From DAITAZ01 sp036824045 (GTDB lineage Bacteria; Pseudomonadota; Gammaproteobacteria; Burkholderiales; Rhodocyclaceae): DNA of 36,375 nucleotides. The position numbers and the translations under genes are program-made. Position 1 is the first letter of the stretch; each line of letters begins with the position of its first letter. Of this stretch, positions 32,405 through 36,375 are shown one piece after another. The stretch is taken from NCBI GenBank assembly GCA_036824045.1, contig DAITAZ010000037.1:1-36375 (forward strand), written 5' to 3'. Under the pieces are notes generated by a model that did not search any database, was not told where the DNA came from, and saw nothing but the letters and a program-made list of their open reading frames with translations.

Positions 32405-32814
32405 GGTTGCTTTCCTCCCTCTTCGTGTGGCGCCGGAGCCCCCGCCAGGGGGCCGACGCGGTAGAGCGCCAGCAGCTTGTCCGCGCGGCGGCTGTGGGGG
32501 CGGCCGCGGGTCTTGGTTTCGTAGGCCTCGGTGGCTTCCCGCCCGCACCAGGGTTCCAGCAGCCCCGGTTCCGCCGGGTGATCGGGCAGGTATTCGCCCA
32601 GTGCGTACACCTCGCCGCGGATGGCCATCCAGCAATCCCCCGGCCGGTTGTGGCGGGCCACTTCCGCCAGGGTGACGGGGCCTTCCACCGGGGCGACCAC
32701 CTCGGCGGGGGCCGCTGGCGGCGCCGGGCGGGGGGCCAGCCAACTCGCCAGCCAGATGCCAGCCGTCGTGAGCCAGAACACCAGTGTCGCAGCAACAAAG
32801 AGGCGCCGGTTCAT
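32401..32814 (-). CDS. Membrane-anchored cytochrome b5-like protein
   Basis: A 137-residue protein with an N-terminal hydrophobic anchor (about 5-26, after MNRR), a Pro/Ala linker and a cytochrome b5-type domain (about 47-120). The domain has VTLAEVARHNRPGDCWMAIRGEVYAL and YLPDHPAEPGLL, where HPAE replaces the usual HPGG but keeps the first haem His. GRPHSRRADKLL supplies a likely second His ligand. The basic N-terminus before the anchor implies that the haem domain faces the periplasm. It overlaps both neighbours by ATGA (flavocytochrome upstream, permease downstream), so the three are made together. It is a likely electron acceptor from the flavocytochrome. Confidence 0.85.
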   Translation of the reverse strand: MNRRLFVAATLVFWLTTAGIWLASWLAPRPAPPAAPAEVVAPVEGPVTLAEVARHNRPGDCWMAIRGEVYALGEYLPDHPAEPGLLEPWCGREATEAYETKTRGRPHSRRADKLLALYRVGPLAGAPAPHEEGGKQP

Positions 32815-34061
32815 CTGAAATCAAAACTCTCGAAGTGAATGTGCTCCGCTGGCACACCGCGCCGGGCCAGTTCCGCCCGCAGCGCCGCCACCAGCCCCGG
32901 CGGGCCGCACAGGTAGCAGTGGCGGCGGGCGTCCTCCGCTGTCGGGGGCAGCAGGGTGGCCCAGTCCGGCAGGGCGTCGCCTGTGGGTTGGGCGGCGAGG
33001 GTGAGCCGAGGCTCGGCCCTGGCCAGATCCTGCAATTCCGCCACGAAAGCGCCGTCGGCCGGCTGGCGGTAGAGGTAGAGCAGGTGCACCGGCGCCTCCG
33101 GCGGCCCCGCCCGCAGCGCCGCCAGAAAAGGCGTGATGCCGATGCCGCCCGCCACCCACAGGGCCGGCCCGGGGGCCCGGTCCACCAGAAAATCGCCGAA
33201 GGGGCCTTCCACCCGCGCCGGGGCGCCGGGCTGGATGCCCTGCAGGCGGCGGGTGCAATCCCCCAGGGCCTTGATGCCCAGGCGCAGCGTGCCATCCGCC
33301 CCGGCTGCGCTCAGGGTGTAGGGGTGAAACTCCCCGCAGCCCGGGAACACGGGTGAGGGCGGAAAGGCCGCGAGCACGAACTGCCCGGGCCGGGCCCGCA
33401 GCGGGGGCGAGCCCGCCAGCGGTGCCAGGGTCACTTCCACCACATCCGGCGTCTGCCGCTGCGCGGCGCTCACCCGGTAGGGGCGGGCGCCCAGGCCCGC
33501 GTCTTCGCGCAGCCAGCGCCAGGCCAGCAGGCCCGCCGCCACCAGCGCGGCCAGCCATCCCGCCTGGCCGATGCCCAGGGCGTGCACATGGGCCAGCCCG
33601 AGCAGTACCGCCACCCCCAGCAGCGCGTGCAGTCCGCGCCAGCGGCCATAGGGCAGGCGGGGGCTGAAGGTGGCCGCCAGCCCGCCCATCAACCCCGCCA
33701 GTCCGGCCCACCCCAGCCACAGGGCGTCGCCGGCCGGGGCCAGGGTGGCCCAGGCTTGGGCCGGTCCTTCTCGCCAGCCCTGGGCCGCCAGGGCCAGGGG
33801 GTGCGCCAGCAGCAGCACGTAGGCCGCGAGCCCGGTGCCGTGGTGCCAGCGGTACATGCGTTCCAGCCCGCCCAGGGCCTGTGCCAGCCGGGGCTCCCGC
33901 AGCATCAGCAGCAGGCTTGCCAGCAGCAGGCCGCTCCCCGCCCAGCCCAGGGCGATGCCCGTTGCCCGCCAGGGGGGCAACGCCTCCGGCCATGCCCACA
34001 GCACCGGCCCCGCCAGGCAAAGCGCGGTGAGCAGGGGGATGGCGTGACGGCGGTGGGTCAT
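32811..34061 (-). CDS. Ferric-reductase-like flavocytochrome (haem b, FAD, NAD(P)H)
   Basis: A 416-residue protein. The N-terminal half has about six helices with paired histidines (YRWHHGTG, LLLAHPLAL, LHALLGVAVLLGLAHVHALG), as in ferric reductase-like domains that bind two b haems. The C-terminal half is a ferredoxin-NADP-reductase module: RPGQFVLAAF, FHPYTLSA (FAD), GGIGITPFLAAL (nucleotide phosphate) and CYLCGPPGLVAALRAEL (NAD(P)H). There is no 2Fe-2S domain. Such proteins take cytoplasmic NAD(P)H electrons across the membrane, as NOX, FRE and MsrQ-like proteins do. I chose the ATG at 34061, which overlaps the stop of a 28-codon frame. Physical coupling to the b5 gene suggests electrons pass to a periplasmic haem. 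Confidence 0.87.
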   Translation of the reverse strand: MTHRRHAIPLLTALCLAGPVLWAWPEALPPWRATGIALGWAGSGLLLASLLLMLREPRLAQALGGLERMYRWHHGTGLAAYVLLLAHPLALAAQGWREGPAQAWATLAPAGDALWLGWAGLAGLMGGLAATFSPRLPYGRWRGLHALLGVAVLLGLAHVHALGIGQAGWLAALVAAGLLAWRWLREDAGLGARPYRVSAAQRQTPDVVEVTLAPLAGSPPLRARPGQFVLAAFPPSPVFPGCGEFHPYTLSAAGADGTLRLGIKALGDCTRRLQGIQPGAPARVEGPFGDFLVDRAPGPALWVAGGIGITPFLAALRAGPPEAPVHLLYLYRQPADGAFVAELQDLARAEPRLTLAAQPTGDALPDWATLLPPTAEDARRHCYLCGPPGLVAALRAELARRGVPAEHIHFESFDFR

Positions 34062-34144
34062 GGGCGCGCCTTGCTCTCGCCGGCGGAGCGGACTGCCGCC
34101 GTGGCGGGCGTTTGCCCGTGGGCGGAGCAATGCACCGTGCCCAT
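34058..34144 (-). CDS. Possible 28-residue coupling ORF in the ars-redox cluster
   Basis: This frame exactly bridges the gap between its neighbours. Its ATG overlaps the stop of the 98-residue protein gene (TGATG) and its TGA overlaps the flavocytochrome ATG (ATGA). The product (MGTVHCSAHGQTPATA..., ending ESKARP) has one Cys and two His in a small cluster and no membrane helix. It may be a microprotein or only a translational bridge. Confidence 0.35.
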   Translation of the reverse strand: MGTVHCSAHGQTPATAAVRSAGESKARP

Positions 34145-34440
34145 CAGCGTGGCGCCTCGCTTCCGGGTTCCAGGTGGGCGCAGATGTCCCGCCCGCCGCC
34201 AGGCAGGGCCGCCCCTTGGGCGCGGGCCCGCTCCACCATCAGCCGGTGGTGTTCCTGCTGGTAGGCGCGGCAGTCCTCCAGCCGGGTAAAGCCGCGTACC
34301 CGCGCTTGATGCGCGACCCGCTCGTCCGGGGTCATGAACTGCCAGCCCCGGGTGTTGGCCTCGCTTGCCCGCCAGGGGCCCCGCGCCTGGGCGGTGGCGC
34401 AGGCGGCCAGCAACAGGGCGGCGAGCAGCCAGCGGGCCAT
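34144..34440 (-). CDS. Small exported protein, probable lipoprotein, in ars cluster
   Basis: A 98-residue protein with an export signal: MARWLLAALLLAAC contains a lipobox (L-A-A-C, Cys14), and a signal-peptidase-I site (AQA-RG) is an alternative. The mature part is basic and helical: TPDERVAHQARVRGF, DCRAYQQEHHRLMVERARAQG, then GGGRDICAHL, with two cysteines that could form a periplasmic disulfide. Similar short proteins with a TPEER...C...EHH...C pattern occur in proteobacteria without known function. It starts 5 nt after the acr3 stop and precedes the flavocytochrome. Position suggests a periplasmic partner of the redox module. Confidence 0.7.
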   Translation of the reverse strand: MARWLLAALLLAACATAQARGPWRASEANTRGWQFMTPDERVAHQARVRGFTRLEDCRAYQQEHHRLMVERARAQGAALPGGGRDICAHLEPGSEAPR

Positions 34441-34445
34441 GGCCT

Positions 34446-35519
34446 TCACCCCGCCCGCGCGCCGGCTTCGTACCAGCCCCGGCTGGCATTGACCACCCGC
34501 ACCACCAGCAGCATCACCGGCACCTCGATCAGCACGCCCACCACAGTGGCCAGCGCCGCGCCGGATTCGAACCCGAACAGGCTGATGGCCGCCGCCACGG
34601 CCAGCTCGAAGAAATTGCTCGCGCCGATCAGCGCCGAGGGGCAGGCCACGTCGTGCCGCTCCCCCAGCGCGCGGTTGAGCCAGTAGGCCAGCCCGGCGTT
34701 GAAGAACACCTGGATCAGGATGGGCACCGCCAGGAGCGCGATCACCAGCGGCTGGCGCAGGATCGCCTCCCCCTGGAAAGCAAACAGCAGCACCAGCGTG
34801 GCCAGCAGCGCCCCGATGGACCAGGGCCCGATCCGCGCCATGGCCGCGTCGAAGGCCGCCTGCCCCCGGGCCAGCAAGGCGCGGCGCCACCACTGGGCCA
34901 GCGCCACCGGGATCACGATGTACAGCACCACCGAGGTGAGCAGCGTCGCCCACGGCACCGTGATCGCCGAGATGCCCAGCAGCAGCCCCACCAGCGGCGC
35001 GAACGCAAAGATCATGATCACGTCGTTCACCGCCACCTGCGACAGCGTAAACAACGGGTGCCCGCTGGAAAGCCGGCTCCACACGAACACCATGGCCGTG
35101 CACGGCGCCGCCGCCAGCAGGATCAGCCCCGCGATGTAGCTGTCCAGTTGCTCCGCCGGCAGCCAGGGCGCGAACACCTGGCGCACGAACACCCAGCCCA
35201 GCAGCGCCATCGAAAACGGCTTCACCAGCCAGTTCACGAACAGCGTCACGCCGATGCCCCGCAGGTGGCTGCGCATCTCGCTCACCGCCCCGAAATCCAC
35301 CTTCACCAGCATGGGGATGATCATCACCCAGATCAGCAGCCCCACCGGCAGGTTCACCTGCGCCACCTCCATCCGGCCAATGGCCTGGAACACCCCCGGC
35401 AGCCACTGCCCCAGCCCGATGCCCGCCACGATGCACAGAAACACCCAAGCCGTCAGATAGCGCTCGAAAAAACCCATCTGCGCCGCCGGCCGCGCCGCCA
35501 CCTCGCACTGCACGCTCAT
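34446..35519 (-). CDS. acr3: Arsenite efflux permease, ACR3 family
   Basis: A 357-residue protein with ten predicted helices and the ACR3 features: FFERYLTAWVFLCIVAGI at the start, LLIWVMIIPMLVKVDF, the essential cysteine in AAAPCTAMVFVWS (helix 4) and ASNFFELAVAAAISLFG near the end. ACR3 uses the proton-motive force to export As(III), and sometimes Sb(III), across the inner membrane. Its ATG overlaps the arsC stop (ATGA), so the reductase and exporter are made together. Length and motifs are normal. Confidence 0.96.
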   Translation of the reverse strand: MSVQCEVAARPAAQMGFFERYLTAWVFLCIVAGIGLGQWLPGVFQAIGRMEVAQVNLPVGLLIWVMIIPMLVKVDFGAVSEMRSHLRGIGVTLFVNWLVKPFSMALLGWVFVRQVFAPWLPAEQLDSYIAGLILLAAAPCTAMVFVWSRLSSGHPLFTLSQVAVNDVIMIFAFAPLVGLLLGISAITVPWATLLTSVVLYIVIPVALAQWWRRALLARGQAAFDAAMARIGPWSIGALLATLVLLFAFQGEAILRQPLVIALLAVPILIQVFFNAGLAYWLNRALGERHDVACPSALIGASNFFELAVAAAISLFGFESGAALATVVGVLIEVPVMLLVVRVVNASRGWYEAGARAG

Positions 35520-36013
35520 GCCGGCGTCTCCGCGTGGATGCGCCCGGCCGCGGCCGCCACCTCCGCCGCGCCCATCGTCTCCAGGGGCAGCGCCAGCAGC
35601 GCCCGCACCCGCTGTTCCAGTTGGCCGTAGGCGGTCTCGAAAGCCGCCCGCCGCGCCGCCAGCGGCTCCACATGCGCCGGGTCCGCAATGCCCCAGTGCG
35701 CCGTCACCGGCCCCCCCGGCCACACCGGGCAGGCCTCCCCCGCCGCGCTCGCGCACACCGTCACGATCAGATCCAGCGCCGGCGCTCCCGGTGCCGCGAA
35801 CTCATCCCAGCTCTTGCTCCGCGCCTCGGGCAGCGGCACCCCGTGTGCCGTCAAGGTCTCCAGCGCCACCGGGTTCACCCGCCCGGTGGGCTGGCTCCCC
35901 GCCGAGAACGCCCGCACCCGGCCCGCGCCCAGGTGGTTGAACAAGGCCTCGCCCAGAATCGAGCGCGCCGAATTGCCGGTGCACAACACCAGCACATGCA
36001 AAGGTCTAGCCAT
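35516..36013 (-). CDS. arsC: Thioredoxin-coupled arsenate reductase (LMW-PTP type)
   Basis: A 165-residue protein with the low-molecular-weight phosphatase loop CTGNSARS (Cys11) near the N-terminus and the resolving cysteines Cys87 and Cys95 in VTVCASAAGEACPVWPG. It reduces As(V) to As(III) in the cytoplasm by a three-cysteine relay that thioredoxin resets. Asp in the IADP segment (WGIADPAHVE) is the likely general acid. Two adjacent ATG codons are possible starts; I chose the second because GGAG is better spaced. It overlaps arsR by 8 bp and acr3 by 4 bp. Confidence 0.95.
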   Translation of the reverse strand: MARPLHVLVLCTGNSARSILGEALFNHLGAGRVRAFSAGSQPTGRVNPVALETLTAHGVPLPEARSKSWDEFAAPGAPALDLIVTVCASAAGEACPVWPGGPVTAHWGIADPAHVEPLAARRAAFETAYGQLEQRVRALLALPLETMGAAEVAAAAGRIHAETPA

Positions 36014-36350
36014 CATGCTCCCTATCCCCCGGCTCGCAGCCCGCCACCACCTCGGCGCAGCCCAGGCCGCCACAACAGTTGTCCGTCAAAAAGCGCAGCA
36101 GATCCACCATCTCCCGGTAGTTCGCGCTGTAGTAGATGAAGCGCCCCTCCTGCCGCGCCCGCGCCAACCCCGTCCGCACCAGTTCCTTCAAGTGGAAACT
36201 CAAGGTCGCCCCCGCCGCCAACCCCAGCCGTTGCGCAATCGTCCCCACCGACAAACCCTCCTCCCCCGCCTGCACCAGCAGCCGGAAGATGGCCAAACGA
36301 GTCTCCTGCGCCAACGCAGCCAGAAGGGGAACGGCTTGGGTAATTTCCAT
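36006..36350 (-). CDS. arsR: ArsR-family arsenic-responsive repressor
   Basis: A 114-residue winged-helix repressor. It has QETRLAIFRLLVQAG, the recognition helix ATLSFHLKELVRTGL (about 48-62) and the wing GRFIYYSANY. The metal site is C-terminal, NCCGGLGC (Cys92, Cys93, Cys98), like the Acidithiobacillus ferrooxidans ArsR, and not the CVC of the E. coli type. As(III) binding should release it from DNA and switch on the operon. It is the first gene; an inverted repeat lies 3 nt upstream of its start codon. Confidence 0.95.
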   Translation of the reverse strand: MEITQAVPLLAALAQETRLAIFRLLVQAGEEGLSVGTIAQRLGLAAGATLSFHLKELVRTGLARARQEGRFIYYSANYREMVDLLRFLTDNCCGGLGCAEVVAGCEPGDREHDG

Positions 36351-36352
36351 GA

Positions 36353-36368
36353 TTCTAAATTTATAGAA
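36353..36368. promoter_or_regulatory. Probable ArsR operator overlapping the -10 element
   Basis: TTCTA-AATTTA-TAGAA is an inverted repeat (5-bp arms, 6-bp spacer) directly upstream of arsR, in a sharp AT-rich dip. Its centre contains TATAAA (36365-36360, minus strand), a good -10 hexamer. A bound ArsR dimer would cover the promoter. The -35 would lie beyond the window edge. Confidence 0.65.
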
Positions 36369-36375
36369 ATGTTGA

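Noticed and set aside
34061..34130. A TTG start giving the flavocytochrome 23 extra N-terminal residues
   Set aside because: The extension is Arg-rich and not membrane-like; the ATG at 34061 starts just before the first helix.
29062..36350. Integrative element or transposon carrying the ars cluster
   Set aside because: No integrase, transposase, terminal repeats or attachment-site duplication is visible, and base composition is like the rest of the window.

Overview
The window is about 36.4 kb of very GC-rich, gene-dense bacterial DNA. I found no rRNA, tRNA, CRISPR array, insertion sequence or phage gene. Gene content and order (glnE, then a yhdP-type AsmA gene, a nitrilase-family gene and tldD; an lldEGF plus D-lactate dehydrogenase operon; lipoprotein SodC) suggest a betaproteobacterial chromosome, perhaps Rhodocyclales-like. 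That placement is inference from gene content, not a phylogeny. No gap between genes exceeds 300 bases.

Left part (1-10.1 kb). The end of a TPR/SEC-C protein runs in from the window edge. Next is an ECF sigma factor and RskA-like anti-sigma pair on the minus strand; the sigma gene seems to start at a non-standard ATC codon. A pirin and a cyanase follow on the plus strand. The main block is a lactate-utilisation operon on the minus strand (lldE, lldG, lldF, a two-domain FAD/Fe-S D-lactate dehydrogenase) facing its GntR/FadR-type regulator lldR, with a perfect 17-bp operator between them. The lldE-lldG junction carries an 83-bp insertion bounded by a 16-bp direct repeat.

Middle (10.1-24.4 kb). 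Two small unknown proteins are followed by an orphan homologue of the Cca C-terminal region that has lost its HD motif. Then come a Tat-exported nitroreductase-fold lipoprotein, a small membrane protein and an unknown lipoprotein. The conserved housekeeping block is glnE (minus) against yhdP, a nitrilase homologue, tldD, sodC and a 46-residue membrane microprotein (plus).

24.6-29.1 kb. One gene encodes a secreted 1492-residue clan GH-A-like glycoside hydrolase. Its tail holds Ig-like and FN3 domains and three copies of a malectin-like module, each exactly 438 nt long.

Right part (29.1-36.4 kb). Eleven recognisable genes, plus a possible 28-codon ORF, all lie on the minus strand, most overlapping or a few bases apart. 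The order is arsR, arsC, acr3, a small envelope protein, a ferric-reductase-like flavocytochrome, an anchored cytochrome b5-like protein, an ArsP/YraQ-type permease, a CAKC mini-thioredoxin, an AraC regulator, a tautomerase-like protein and an EamA exporter. arsR, arsC and acr3 form a standard arsenate/arsenite resistance set. The genes behind them look like a transmembrane electron-transfer module coupled to a second efflux route, and this is the best candidate here for a poorly described system.
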